DNA from: Salipiger aestuarii
Lineage (GTDB): Bacteria; Pseudomonadota; Alphaproteobacteria; Rhodobacterales; Rhodobacteraceae
Assembly: GCF_003259905.1 (NCBI RefSeq)
Contig: NZ_QLMG01000021.1
Location: 1 to 64,000, forward strand
Reading direction: 5' to 3'
Length of the DNA stretch: 64,000 nucleotides
A program made the position numbers and the translations under genes. Below the pieces are notes generated by a model. That model did no database searches, was not told the DNA's origin, and saw only the letters and a list, made by a program, of their open reading frames with translations. Positions within the stretch are counted from its first letter, which is position 1. Every line of letters begins with the position of its first letter. This document shows, piece by piece, positions 26,976 to 35,885 of this stretch.

Positions 26976-26991
26976 GTTCACAGCTGTGAAC
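26976..26991. promoter_or_regulatory. parS-like centromere palindrome 2
   Basis: GTTCACAGCTGTGAAC is a perfect 16-bp palindrome and matches the repABC parS consensus GTTNNNNGCNNNNAAC at every fixed position. Placed just after repC, it is the most probable RepB-binding centromere of this replicon. Its arm sequence should help define the compatibility group. Confidence 0.8.
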
Positions 26992-26997
26992 CATGGC

Positions 26998-27627
26998 TTA
27001 TCCGGAAGAGACGGTGCGCGGGAACAGGCTGCGTACAAGGGCCCCGACCAGGGCGGTGACCTCTTCCTGTGCCTGGCCGTGGGTCTTTTTGCCCCGCAGC
27101 AAGCGGCCCAGAGCGGTGCCCCTGGTCATGGCGATGTCGCTGAGAAGCATCAGCGACATCTCTCGCAGGCGATGTTTCAGCGCGTCGCCGGTATCGGGAT
27201 CAAGGCGCGGATACAGCGGCAGGGGGATCGGCACGGTCGCAATCATGTCCCTGAGAATCTCGCCGTGGCGGCTTTCTTCGGCACGGGTCAGGCAGATGTC
27301 GACCACGCACGCGATCTCGGCCTGAAACAGCTCGCGCCCCAGCTCTGCGGTTTGCTCGGAATAGCCGGTGCGGCGGCTCAGCAAAAGGCGATCCGCCCCG
27401 GGATCGTCTTCGAGCGTCAGCCCGTCCAGATCCAGCGTCGAGCGGGCGTAATCGCCCACCGCGTCGCGCAGCCCGGCAGCTTCGGAAAACAGCACGAGTT
27501 GCAGCACATCGGCCTGCGACAGGTCGCAGGCGATCCGGCTGATGCCACGACCGGATCCTCGGGAGGCCAGAGAAAGACGCGCGGTTCCGTCGTCGCGCGC
27601 GTCCATGACAAAGATGCGAAGACTCAT
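26998..27627 (-). CDS. Hypothetical protein convergent with repC
   Basis: A 209-residue, acidic, soluble protein with no signal peptide or membrane segment. The ATG at 27627 (MSLRIFVMDARDDG) was chosen as the first good start. I do not recognise a family. The C-terminal half is helical (TGDALKHRLREMSLMLLSDIAM). Its stop is only 6 bases from the second parS palindrome, so the gene is a fixed neighbour of the replication module in this replicon. A partition or copy-control role is possible but unsupported. Confidence 0.6.
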   Translation of the reverse strand: MSLRIFVMDARDDGTARLSLASRGSGRGISRIACDLSQADVLQLVLFSEAAGLRDAVGDYARSTLDLDGLTLEDDPGADRLLLSRRTGYSEQTAELGRELFQAEIACVVDICLTRAEESRHGEILRDMIATVPIPLPLYPRLDPDTGDALKHRLREMSLMLLSDIAMTRGTALGRLLRGKKTHGQAQEEVTALVGALVRSLFPRTVSSG

Positions 27628-27729
27628 GCGCAGGCAGGTAATCGCTTGCCTGCGCGGGGGCAAGATGGGCTGATCGGCGCAAGCGGTCTGCCGGTCATCC
27701 CTTGCCGAAACGTCACCGCAGCGCGCGCC

Positions 27730-29052
27730 TTATTTCATCCATGCCAACAGGTATTGCGTCAGCTCGGGCCAGACGCCGACGATGGCGATGCCGATGGCGG
27801 AACTCAGCAGGAACGGCAGTGCGGCGCCTGCGATCCGTTCCAGCGACAGGCCGGTGATGTTGGCGGCGACGAACAGGTTGATGCCCACCGGCGGGGTGAA
27901 CAGCCCGATGGCCAGGTTGATCGACAGGAAGATACCGAACCACACCGGGTCCCAGCCCATTTCATGCACCACAGGCAGGAATATCGGCAGACAGATGAAC
28001 ATGATGGTGATCGCATCCATGAACATGCCCGCGATCAGCAACACCAGCGCCATGACCATCAGCACCAGGAACGGCGCGTGCGAAAAGCTCAGCAGCAGGG
28101 CGGAGTATTTGCCGACCACGTCATCGACGGTAACCACCCAGCCGAACAGGCTGGCGAAGGTCACGACCATCATCACCACCGCCGAGGCGCGCGCCGCGTC
28201 CTGGACCGCGCCCATCAGCGTTTCCAGCGTCAGCGAGCGATAGGCAAAGCCAAGGATGATGGCGTAGACGGCGGCGACGATGGCGGCCTCGGTCGGGGTG
28301 AAGATGCCGACATAAATGCCGCCAAGGATCACCACGGGTGTGAACAGGCCCCAGATTGCGGCGCGGAAGCTGTGCCACAGCTGCGTAAGCCATGGCGCAT
28401 CGTTCAGCGCCAGCTCTTCGGCGTTCTGGCGGGCCAGACGGCCCTGGGTATCGGGCAGGCCGCGCCGGGCAAAGGGCAGGGTCGCCAGCATCATCACCCC
28501 CATCACCAGCCCCGGCAGGATGGCGGCGATGAACAGCGCGCCGATCGACACTTCGGCGATGACGCCGTAGACCACCAGCCCGATGCTGGGCGGGATGACG
28601 ATGGACAGCGCGGCACCCGTGCAGACGAGGGCGGCGGCATAGGCGCGCGAATAGCCGTCTTCGACCATGCCGCGCATGATCATCGGGCCGATGGCGGCGA
28701 CCGAGGCGGGGCCGGACCCGGACACCGCGCCCCAGAACAGCGACACGACGACGCCGACGACGCCCATGCCGCCGGGCATGCCTCCGATCAGGATGCGGAA
28801 GAACCGCACCATGCGGTCGGCCAGTCCGGCGGTGCCCATCAGCATCCCCGCAAGGATAAAGAACGGGATCGCCAGCAGCGAGAATTTCGTGATGCCCGAG
28901 CTGACAAGATCGCCCACAAGGTCCAGCCCGAACCCCATCTGCCACATGGCGTATAGCGACGACATCCCCAGCGAAAACGCCACCGGCACGCGCAACAGCA
29001 GCAGCAGGGCGAACAGGATCAGCATCTGGCTGCCGGCGGATATATCAAGCAT
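27730..29052 (-). CDS. dctM: TRAP transporter large permease (DctM family), second system
   Basis: A 440-residue polytopic TRAP large subunit. It has the typical start (LFALLLLLRVPVAFSLGMS), the GAVSGSGPASVAAIG segment and the GLFTPPVGINLFVA segment. The start at 29052 overlaps the small-permease gene by eight bases. It belongs to a dctP-dctQ-dctM operon facing an IclR regulator and a thiolase/CoA-ligase operon, so the substrate is probably a carboxylic acid that is activated to a CoA ester. Confidence 0.92.
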   Translation of the reverse strand: MLDISAGSQMLILFALLLLLRVPVAFSLGMSSLYAMWQMGFGLDLVGDLVSSGITKFSLLAIPFFILAGMLMGTAGLADRMVRFFRILIGGMPGGMGVVGVVVSLFWGAVSGSGPASVAAIGPMIMRGMVEDGYSRAYAAALVCTGAALSIVIPPSIGLVVYGVIAEVSIGALFIAAILPGLVMGVMMLATLPFARRGLPDTQGRLARQNAEELALNDAPWLTQLWHSFRAAIWGLFTPVVILGGIYVGIFTPTEAAIVAAVYAIILGFAYRSLTLETLMGAVQDAARASAVVMMVVTFASLFGWVVTVDDVVGKYSALLLSFSHAPFLVLMVMALVLLIAGMFMDAITIMFICLPIFLPVVHEMGWDPVWFGIFLSINLAIGLFTPPVGINLFVAANITGLSLERIAGAALPFLLSSAIGIAIVGVWPELTQYLLAWMK

Positions 29053-29527
29053 CGTGAAGGCTCCGGTCGGGGGCGGGCACATCGGACAGGGCGAATTGCA
29101 CCGTCCGAATGGCGATGAGCACGAAGGCAAAGGGCAGGGCGGCGGAATAATACCACGCGGGCAGGCCCAGCCCCGGCGTGGAGACCCCTGTGGCCAGTTG
29201 GTTGCGCAGCAGGTCCAGCGTGTACCAGGCCGCCAGCAGCAACAGCACGACGCTGACGGCGGTGGCGAATATCTTGATCGCGCGTTCGACGCGGGGGCCC
29301 AGCAGGGCGGCGAAATAGGTGACCGCAAGGTGCTGGCCCTGCCGCGCGGCGAGGGATGCCCCGAAGACGGTTATCAGGAGAAATCCGGTCAGCAGCAGTT
29401 CCTGCGTGGCGGCAAAGGAATAGCTGGTGAGGTAGCGCACGACCACATTGGCAAAGCCAAGCAGCGTCATGCCAAGGAACAGGATCGCGCAGATCCAGCC
29501 TTCGAAATTGTCGATCAGGGTTTTCAA
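29045..29527 (-). CDS. dctQ: TRAP transporter small permease (DctQ family), second system
   Basis: A 160-residue membrane protein with four helices and the DctQ region GFANVVVRYLTSYSFAATQEL. The start appears to be a TTG at 29527, with GGAGG about nine bases upstream. No ATG is available before the conserved N-terminus. It lies between a strong hairpin and dctM. Confidence 0.87.
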   Translation of the reverse strand: MKTLIDNFEGWICAILFLGMTLLGFANVVVRYLTSYSFAATQELLLTGFLLITVFGASLAARQGQHLAVTYFAALLGPRVERAIKIFATAVSVVLLLLAAWYTLDLLRNQLATGVSTPGLGLPAWYYSAALPFAFVLIAIRTVQFALSDVPAPDRSLHDA

Positions 29528-29544
29528 GGGGGGGCCTCCGGTCG

Positions 29545-29567
29545 GGCGCCCCGGTTGCCGGGGCGCC
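29545..29567 (-). terminator. Hairpin between the second dctP and dctQ
   Basis: A perfect 10-bp stem (GGCGCCCCGG / CCGGGGCGCC) with a three-base loop sits in the 49-base gap after dctP. There is no T-run. As in the first TRAP operon, it probably stabilises the dctP message or limits read-through to the permeases. Confidence 0.65.
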
Positions 29568-29576
29568 GCGTGGATT

Positions 29577-30578
29577 TTACTGTGACGCCGCGCTGCTGGC
29601 GATGGTGTCGCGGAACAGGGTTACCAGATCGAGTCCGACCTTGGCGGCCCAGGTGTCGAAGGGCGCCTTGGTGGCCTCGCGGAAGGCGGCGAGGTCGGCG
29701 TCGGTGGGGGTGTAGACCTCCATCCCTTCGGCCTTGAGCATTTCCAGCCCGGATGCGGTGGCCTCGCGGGTGATGTCCTTTTGATAGGTCATGGCCTGCT
29801 GCGCGGCGTCGGCGATCATCGCCTGGGTGTCGGCATCCCAGCTGTCCCAGTTCTGGGACGAGGTGGCGATGAAGATCGGGTCATAGCTGTAGTGCCAGGG
29901 CGTGATGTATTTCTGCACCTCATAGACGCGCTGCGGAATGATGACCGCGCCGATGGGGTTTTCCTGCCCGTCGACCACGCCCTGTTGCAGCGCCGAAAAG
30001 GTTTCGGTCCATTGCATTTGCTGGGGGTTGGCGCCAAGCGCGTTCATCACGTCGATATACATCGGCCCCGCGACGCGCATTTTCAGACCCTTGAGGTCGT
30101 CGGGCGTCTTGATGGGGTGTTTGTTGTTGGTGACCTCGCGAAAGCCGTTTTCGCCCCAGGCCAGCAGGTGCAGGCCGTGCTCGGCCAGGATCTCGGCCAT
30201 CTTTTCGCCCGGCGCGCCATCGGTGGTGGCGTCGACCTGGTCGTAGTTGGCATAAAGGTAGGGCAGCGAGAACACCGCCATTTCCGGCACCAGCGGCGTC
30301 ACGTTGATCGCCGAGGTCACGACAAAGTCGATCGACCCGCGCCCGACCATTTCGGCCTGTTTCATCTGGTCGCCGCCGGTGAGCTGGGCGTTGGGAAAGA
30401 TGCGGATGGACAGGTCGCCGTCGCTGCCGGCGTTGACCAGCTCGGCGAATTTGTCGGCGCCCTTCTGCCAGCTGGTCTGATCGCCGGTGTTGTGCGACAG
30501 GCGCAGCGTTTCGGCGTATGCGGTGGTGGTCAGTGCTGCGGTGGCGACAGCAAAGACGACGGTGCGCAGGATGGTCAT
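29577..30578 (-). CDS. dctP: TRAP transporter solute-binding protein (DctP family), second system
   Basis: A 333-residue periplasmic protein with a signal peptide (cleavage near AYAET). The DctP signature surrounds DLKGLKMRVAGPMY, including the carboxylate-binding arginine. It also has the VVDGQENPI segment typical of C4-dicarboxylate-type binding proteins. A GGGAGGAAA ribosome site precedes the ATG at 30578. A candidate IclR operator lies 59 bases upstream. Confidence 0.9.
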   Translation of the reverse strand: MTILRTVVFAVATAALTTTAYAETLRLSHNTGDQTSWQKGADKFAELVNAGSDGDLSIRIFPNAQLTGGDQMKQAEMVGRGSIDFVVTSAINVTPLVPEMAVFSLPYLYANYDQVDATTDGAPGEKMAEILAEHGLHLLAWGENGFREVTNNKHPIKTPDDLKGLKMRVAGPMYIDVMNALGANPQQMQWTETFSALQQGVVDGQENPIGAVIIPQRVYEVQKYITPWHYSYDPIFIATSSQNWDSWDADTQAMIADAAQQAMTYQKDITREATASGLEMLKAEGMEVYTPTDADLAAFREATKAPFDTWAAKVGLDLVTLFRDTIASSAASQ

Positions 30579-30636
30579 CGGGTTTCCTCCCCCATATGTG
30601 TGATCGGCTATCCTCCAACAGCCGTGGCCCCAGAGT

Positions 30637-30651
30637 GTCCATAAAGTAGAT
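30637..30651. promoter_or_regulatory. Candidate IclR operator on the dctP side
   Basis: GTCCATAAAGTAGAT shares 12 of 15 bases with the palindrome near the iclR start (30779-30793). It lies 59 bases upstream of the second dctP start. Two copies in one divergent promoter region fit control of both operons by the adjacent IclR protein. Confidence 0.5.
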
Positions 30652-30778
30652 CTTGGTTCAAGAGCGGAAACGTGTCCGGTTCGGGCAGAGTCGCCGATAC
30701 TTGGCATAGTGCATTGAATATACGCGATAAAAAAATTGCACTTGACGGGATGGGGCATCATCTTTCATCATGTGGGGT

Positions 30779-30793
30779 GTCCATATAGTGGAC
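30779..30793. promoter_or_regulatory. Candidate IclR operator on the iclR side
   Basis: GTCCATATAGTGGAC is a 5-5-5 palindrome with perfect arms, 35 bases before the iclR ATG. The related site at 30637-30651 is 142 bases away. The region between is AT-rich (for example the run near 30720-30735) and would contain the divergent promoters. Confidence 0.55.
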
Positions 30794-30827
30794 TAATCGG
30801 CTGAAGGGCCGGGCAGAGGAGAGCAGC

Positions 30828-31661
30828 ATGCCGCAGTCGCGCAGGGTACAGGACCGGGATCCGCCTCAGGTGGCGGGCGCGCAAAGCGTGACGCGCGCGC
30901 TGAAGCTGTTGCCGTTGCTGGGGCGTGACCCCCAGCGCGGTGCGTCGCTGCCCGAGATCGTTGCGTACACCGGGCTAAGCCGCCCCACCGCGCGCCGTCT
31001 GCTGTTGTCGCTGATCCATGCGGGGCTGGCCGAACAGGACGCCCTTACCAAACGATACCTTCTGGGCGAGGAAACCTATGTGCTGGGCAGCCTTGCGGCC
31101 CAGCGGTTCGGGCTGATCGACATGGCGCACGAGGCGATCGCGCGGCTGGCGCAGGGCACCGCCGACACGGCCTATCTGTCGATGCGCCGCGACGGGTTCG
31201 CGGTCTGCCTGCACAAGGAAGAGGGCGCCTATCCGATCCGCACCCAGGCCTTGCAGGTGGGGTTTCGCCATCCGCTGGGCGTGGGGGCGGGGTCGCTGGC
31301 GATACTTGCCGCGCTGCCCGACGATGAGGTCGACGAGATGCTTGCCCAGAACGCCCGTCTGCTGGCGACCGAGTATCCCCGCGTCACGCAGCCCGCCGTG
31401 CTCAACGCCGTCGCCGAGGCCCGCGCGCGGGGCTGGGCGCTGAATCCGGGGATGGTGCTGGAAAACAGCTGGGCGGTGGGGCGTGCGCTGCGCCGTCCAG
31501 ACGGGCGCGTGGTGGGGGCATTGTCGGTGGCCGCCATCGACTCCCGGCTTGGCCCGGAGCGCCAGCACGACATCGCCGCGCAGCTTGATACCGCCGTCAC
31601 CGAGGTCGAGGCCCGGCTGGCCCGGCTTTATGCCCGCCACATGCCCCGCGCCATCGCCTAA
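30828..31661 (+). CDS. IclR-family transcriptional regulator
   Basis: A 277-residue IclR-type regulator. The winged helix-turn-helix lies near residues 22-85 (SVTRALKLLPLL, LPEIVAYTGLSRPTARRLLLSL). The GAF-like effector domain follows, with the signature near VGAGSLAILAALPDDEV and a C-terminal ALSVAAI segment. It reads towards the thiolase and CoA-ligase genes and away from the TRAP operon. It probably senses the imported acid or its CoA ester. Confidence 0.92.
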   Translation: MPQSRRVQDRDPPQVAGAQSVTRALKLLPLLGRDPQRGASLPEIVAYTGLSRPTARRLLLSLIHAGLAEQDALTKRYLLGEETYVLGSLAAQRFGLIDMAHEAIARLAQGTADTAYLSMRRDGFAVCLHKEEGAYPIRTQALQVGFRHPLGVGAGSLAILAALPDDEVDEMLAQNARLLATEYPRVTQPAVLNAVAEARARGWALNPGMVLENSWAVGRALRRPDGRVVGALSVAAIDSRLGPERQHDIAAQLDTAVTEVEARLARLYARHMPRAIA

Positions 31662-31687
31662 TGAACACCCTTGGGAGAACACAGACC

Positions 31688-32860
31688 ATGACCAAAGCAC
31701 AGATCGCCGGATGGGCGCACAGCAAGTTCGGCAAATCCGAGGCGCCGGATGTCGAATCCCTGATGGCCGAGGTCATCGCCCCGGCGCTGGATCACGCGGG
31801 CGTGCCCGCGACAGACGTGGACGGGATCTTTGTCGGCTGTTTCAACAACGGCTTTTCACCGCAGGATTTCACCGGGGCGTTGCCCGGCATGGTCGCGGCC
31901 GAGCTGGCGAACGTGCCCGCGGTGCGGCTGGAAAACGCCTGCGCGACCGGGTCGGCGGCGCTGTTCGCAGCACTGGATTTCATCGAGGCGGGGCGCGGCA
32001 AGGTGGCCCTTGTGGTGGGCGCGGAAAAGATGACCGCGTTGCCCACGGCGCAGGTGGGCGACATCCTGCTGGGCGCGTCCTATCACCGCGAAGAGGCGGA
32101 TGTCGCGGGCGGTTTCGCCGGGCTGTTCGGGCGCATCGCGCAGGGCTATTTCCAGAAATACGGCGATCAGTCCGAAGCCCTGGCAATGATCGCGTCCAAG
32201 AACCACGTCAATGGCACCCACAACCCGCTGGCCCATATGCAAAAGCCGTTCAGCGTTGAACAATGCAACACCGTGACCGACCGCAACCCCTATGTGGCCC
32301 AGCCCTTGCGGCGCACGGATTGTTCGCTGATTTCCGACGGCGCGGCGGCGCTTGTGGTGGTGCACCCGGATGTGGCGGCGGATCTGGAGCGCGCCATCGG
32401 GTTCCGCGCCCGCCACCATGCCAATGACGTGCTGGCGCTGTCGCGGCGCGAACCGGCGGCTTTTGACGGCGCGCGGCGGGCCTGGGCGGGCGCGCTGGAG
32501 GGCGCGGCGGTCACGCTTGACGATCTGGACCTTGTGGAAACGCACGATTGTTTCACCATCGCCGAGCTGCTGGAATACGAGGCGATGGGCCTTGCCGCGC
32601 CGGGGCGCGGGGCGGATGTGATCCGCGAGGGCATCACCGCGCGCGACGGCAAGCTGCCGGTAAACCTGTCCGGCGGGCTGAAATCCAAGGGCCACCCCAT
32701 CGGCGCCACCGGCGTGTCGATGCATGTCATGGCCGCGATGCAACTGGCCGGCGAGGCGCCCGAGGGCATGCAGAAATCCGGCGCCTCCATGGCGGGCGTG
32801 TTCAACATGGGGGGTGCCGCGGTGGCCAATTACTGTTCCATTCTGGAGCGTGTGAAGTGA
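31688..32860 (+). CDS. Thiolase-family acetyl-CoA acyltransferase (SCP2-like)
   Basis: A 390-residue thiolase-fold enzyme. The reactive cysteine lies in LENACATGSAAL and the C-terminal motif is KSKGHPIGATG. It resembles the acetyl-CoA acetyltransferase / lipid-transfer thiolase group more than the FadA type. The ATG at 31688 has a GGGAGA site. Its stop overlaps the GTG start of the CoA ligase. It probably performs a thiolytic cleavage in degradation of the acid activated by the ligase; the direction and substrate are inferred. Confidence 0.85.
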   Translation: MTKAQIAGWAHSKFGKSEAPDVESLMAEVIAPALDHAGVPATDVDGIFVGCFNNGFSPQDFTGALPGMVAAELANVPAVRLENACATGSAALFAALDFIEAGRGKVALVVGAEKMTALPTAQVGDILLGASYHREEADVAGGFAGLFGRIAQGYFQKYGDQSEALAMIASKNHVNGTHNPLAHMQKPFSVEQCNTVTDRNPYVAQPLRRTDCSLISDGAAALVVVHPDVAADLERAIGFRARHHANDVLALSRREPAAFDGARRAWAGALEGAAVTLDDLDLVETHDCFTIAELLEYEAMGLAAPGRGADVIREGITARDGKLPVNLSGGLKSKGHPIGATGVSMHVMAAMQLAGEAPEGMQKSGASMAGVFNMGGAAVANYCSILERVK

Positions 32861-34458
32861 ACGACGTATCCTTTCGTACGCCCCCCGAAGGCGGGCTGAC
32901 ACCGCAAACCACCCGCGTGGCGAACCTGGGCCATTTCCTGACCCGCAACGCACGCCGCCTGCCCGATCGCCCCGGCATCCTGTGGCACGACGGGGCGCGC
33001 ACATGGGCGGAGCTGGACGCGCGGGTGCATGCGCTTGCCGCCGCCTTGCGCGACCGGTTTGGCGTGACCAAGGGCACGCGGGTGCTGGTGCAATCGCAAA
33101 ACTGCGCGCAGATGTTCGAAAGCATGTGGGCCTGTTTCCGGCTGGGCGCGGTCTGGGTGCCGACCAACTTTCGCCAGTCCCCGGACGAGGTGGCCTATCT
33201 GGCGCAATCATCAGGTGCGACCGTTATGATCGCGGGGGCGGAGTTTCGCGACCATGTCGCCGCCTGCGACATTGCGCAGGTCATCACCATCGGCGGGGCA
33301 GGGGGCGGGGATTTCGACGCGCTGGTCGCCGATTACGCCGGGCAGCGGGTGGCGGATACGGCGGTGGATCGCGACGATCCGTGCTGGTTCTTTTACACCT
33401 CGGGCACCACGGGGCGGCCCAAGGCGGCGGTGCTGACCCATGGGCAGTTGGCGTTCGTGATCCTCAGCCATCTCAACGATCTGATGCCGGGCTCCGGGGC
33501 GGGGGATGTGTCGCTGGTGGTGGCGCCCCTGTCGCACGGGGCGGGCATTCATCAACTGGTCAAGGCGGCCGTGGGGGGCGCCACGCTGCTGATGCCGCCG
33601 GGCAGGTTCGACGTGGCGGAGGCGTGGCGGCTGGTGGCCGCGCACCGCGTCACCGATATTTTCACCGTGCCCACGATTGTGAAGATGCTGACCGAGCACC
33701 CGTCGGTTCAGGATCACGACCGCAGCAGCCTGCGCCATGTGATCTATGCGGGCGCGCCGATGTATCGCGCCGATCAGGTGCGCGCGCTGAACGTGCTTGG
33801 CCCGGTTCTGGTGCAGTATTTCGGGCTGGGCGAGGTGACGGGCAACATCACCGTGCTGCCTCCGTCTGAACATCACGTCGATGACGCCCGGATGCGGATC
33901 GGCAGTTGCGGCTATGAACGCACCGGCATGCAGGTGTCGGTTCAGGACGAGAACGGCGCCGAGCTTGAACCGTTTGAAACCGGCGAAATCTGCGTTGCGG
34001 GGCCCGCGGTGTTCGCGGGCTATTACGACAACCCCGAGGCCAATGCCAAAAGCTTTCGGGCCGGGTTTTTCCGCACCGGGGATCTTGGGCATATGGACGC
34101 CGAGGGGTTCATCTATATCACCGGGCGCAGTTCGGACATGTATATCTCGGGCGGGTCCAACGTGTACCCCCGCGAGATCGAGGAAAAGCTGCTGACCCAT
34201 CCCGCCCTGACCGAAGTGGCGATTCTGGGCGTGCCCGATCCCACCTGGGGCGAGGTGGGGCTTGCGGTTTGCGTGGCGCGCGCCGATGCCGATCTGACCG
34301 AGGAGGATGTCATCGCGCATCTGAAGGGCGACGTTAGCAGTTACAAGCTGCCGCGCCGGGTGGTGTTCCTGCCCGAGATGCCCAAGACGAGCTATGGCAA
34401 GATCACCAAGAAGCTGTTGCGCGAAACGCTGACGGCCCAGGGCGTGATCGCGCCATGA
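32857..34458 (+). CDS. AMP-dependent acyl-CoA synthetase/ligase
   Basis: A 533-residue class I adenylate-forming enzyme. It activates a carboxylic acid to its CoA thioester. Motifs are the phosphate loop YTSGTTGRPKAAVLTH, the A5 region YFGLGEVTG, the TGD and GR motifs (FRTGDLGHMDAEGFIYITGR) and the catalytic lysine region near KTSYGKITKK. The GTG start at 32857 sits inside the thiolase stop and the gene overlaps the next gene by four bases. The substrate may be the acid taken up by the adjacent TRAP transporter. Confidence 0.92.
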   Translation: MNDVSFRTPPEGGLTPQTTRVANLGHFLTRNARRLPDRPGILWHDGARTWAELDARVHALAAALRDRFGVTKGTRVLVQSQNCAQMFESMWACFRLGAVWVPTNFRQSPDEVAYLAQSSGATVMIAGAEFRDHVAACDIAQVITIGGAGGGDFDALVADYAGQRVADTAVDRDDPCWFFYTSGTTGRPKAAVLTHGQLAFVILSHLNDLMPGSGAGDVSLVVAPLSHGAGIHQLVKAAVGGATLLMPPGRFDVAEAWRLVAAHRVTDIFTVPTIVKMLTEHPSVQDHDRSSLRHVIYAGAPMYRADQVRALNVLGPVLVQYFGLGEVTGNITVLPPSEHHVDDARMRIGSCGYERTGMQVSVQDENGAELEPFETGEICVAGPAVFAGYYDNPEANAKSFRAGFFRTGDLGHMDAEGFIYITGRSSDMYISGGSNVYPREIEEKLLTHPALTEVAILGVPDPTWGEVGLAVCVARADADLTEEDVIAHLKGDVSSYKLPRRVVFLPEMPKTSYGKITKKLLRETLTAQGVIAP

Positions 34459-35291
34459 CCGGGGCGGGGGTGAACCCGCGGCTGTGTCACCCCGGCGCGC
34501 CGGTGTTGCCGCGGGTCAGCGCGGTTCCGGCGGGATTGCGCGCGGTGGACATCGCGCTGGATGGTCTGGTGCCGCTGGACTCCGCGATCTGTGCCGCGTT
34601 TGCGGGCGCGTCCGGGTTCGTGACCATCACCGATCTTGGCTGCACCGCGCTGGATTATGTGATCCCGGCGCAATCCACCCGGCCTGACCGGCTGGCGTGG
34701 TATTCCGATCCGCAGGGGCAGGGGGGCCGTGCGGTCATTCGCGCGGCCTATGCGTCGGTCGGGCGGCAGGGCGCGGGGGCGGGCCTGCATTGTCATGGCA
34801 GCTGGGACACCGCGGCGGGCGCGCGGTTTGGCCATCTGCTGGGGCCGCGCACGATGCCCGAGCCGGGCCAGGTGCTGCGGGGCTGGGTGTTCGACGGGGC
34901 GGATTTCGATCGCCGCGCCGACCCGGAAACCGGGTTCGACCTGTTCGCCGCCATCGGCGCGGGCGTGGCCAGTCCGGATGCCGTGGCGCTGACGCTGCGT
35001 CCGGACGAGGACGTGGCGGAAACCTGCATGGGCCTGTGCGACAGGCTGGGCTGGGCGCAGGCGCGTCTTGAGGGGCTGGGCAGTCTGAACGGCGCGGGCT
35101 TTGCCGGGGGGGCGGTGATGCGCGACCACGCCAGCGAATTTGTGGTGCGCGCGGGCACGGTCGGCCCGACCCGCGCCGACATCGACATCGCCGTGATCGA
35201 CAGCGCCGGGGCGGAGTATGCGGGCGCGCTTGTCCCCGGACAGGGACGGGTGTCGATCACCGCCGAGCTTGTGCTGATCCGCGCCGGATGA
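34455..35291 (+). CDS. Conserved protein, PPC/DUF296-like
   Basis: A 278-residue protein that starts inside the CoA-ligase stop, so it belongs to the operon. It appears to contain two similar halves. The first has an LHCHGSWD motif followed by GHLLGP, reminiscent of the histidine-containing PPC/DUF296 fold; the second has FAGGAVMRDHASEF. No signal peptide. I assign the family only tentatively. Its place suggests an enzyme or accessory factor in the same catabolic pathway. Confidence 0.5.
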   Translation: MTGAGVNPRLCHPGAPVLPRVSAVPAGLRAVDIALDGLVPLDSAICAAFAGASGFVTITDLGCTALDYVIPAQSTRPDRLAWYSDPQGQGGRAVIRAAYASVGRQGAGAGLHCHGSWDTAAGARFGHLLGPRTMPEPGQVLRGWVFDGADFDRRADPETGFDLFAAIGAGVASPDAVALTLRPDEDVAETCMGLCDRLGWAQARLEGLGSLNGAGFAGGAVMRDHASEFVVRAGTVGPTRADIDIAVIDSAGAEYAGALVPGQGRVSITAELVLIRAG

Positions 35292-35429
35292 TCCGCCGCC
35301 CTGTCGTTGTGACCGGTTGCGCACGGCGCCGGATTTTTGTGCCGGGGCAGGGAACCGCCTGCTTGCGTGCCGGGTTCGCAATGCGACAGTTACGCGACGA
35401 CACGCGACGAAACACAGGGACCGCACCGA

Positions 35430-35804
35430 ATGAACAATGCCTTTGACGGAGCGACTGTGCTTATTCTTGAGGACGAGGCGATCATCAGCTTCGATCTTGA
35501 GCTGACGGCGCAGGATCTGGGCGCTGCCCGCACGGTTTGCGCCTTTTCGCTGCGCGAGGCGCGCGATGCGGTGGATGCGGGGCGTTTCGATATCGCCATT
35601 CTGGACGTGAACCTGCCCGACGGCAGTTCCGAAGCGCTGGCGTCCCGGCTGGAGGCGACCGGCACGCTGGTGATCTTTCACACCGGGCACGGCGACCCCG
35701 ATACGCTTGGCGCGCATTGCCCGTCGGCGGGGTTCGTGGCCAAACCCAGCAGCCCCCAACAGATCGCCGCCGAAGCGGCCCGCCTGCGCGCCGCCGCCAC
35801 CTGA
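35430..35804 (+). CDS. Single-domain response regulator (CheY-like)
   Basis: A 124-residue receiver domain with no output domain. The acidic pair lies in LEDEAI, the phospho-acceptor is Asp59 in LDVNLPDG, the Ser/Thr position is in FHTGHG and the conserved lysine is Lys105 in AKPSS. It may act as a phosphate sink or a protein-interaction switch. No kinase is nearby; it lies alone upstream of htpX. Confidence 0.85.
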   Translation: MNNAFDGATVLILEDEAIISFDLELTAQDLGAARTVCAFSLREARDAVDAGRFDIAILDVNLPDGSSEALASRLEATGTLVIFHTGHGDPDTLGAHCPSAGFVAKPSSPQQIAAEAARLRAAAT

Positions 35805-35885
35805 CCGGCGTGGCATTTGCATCGGGCGCAACCATGCCCATATCTTCGCGATAGGGCTGCGTGTCCAATCAAGAGGTGCACCGCG

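Noticed and set aside
26935-28956. 673-codon plus-strand frame over the parS sites and second dctM
   Set aside because: No motif and shadow composition; the real gene is on the minus strand.
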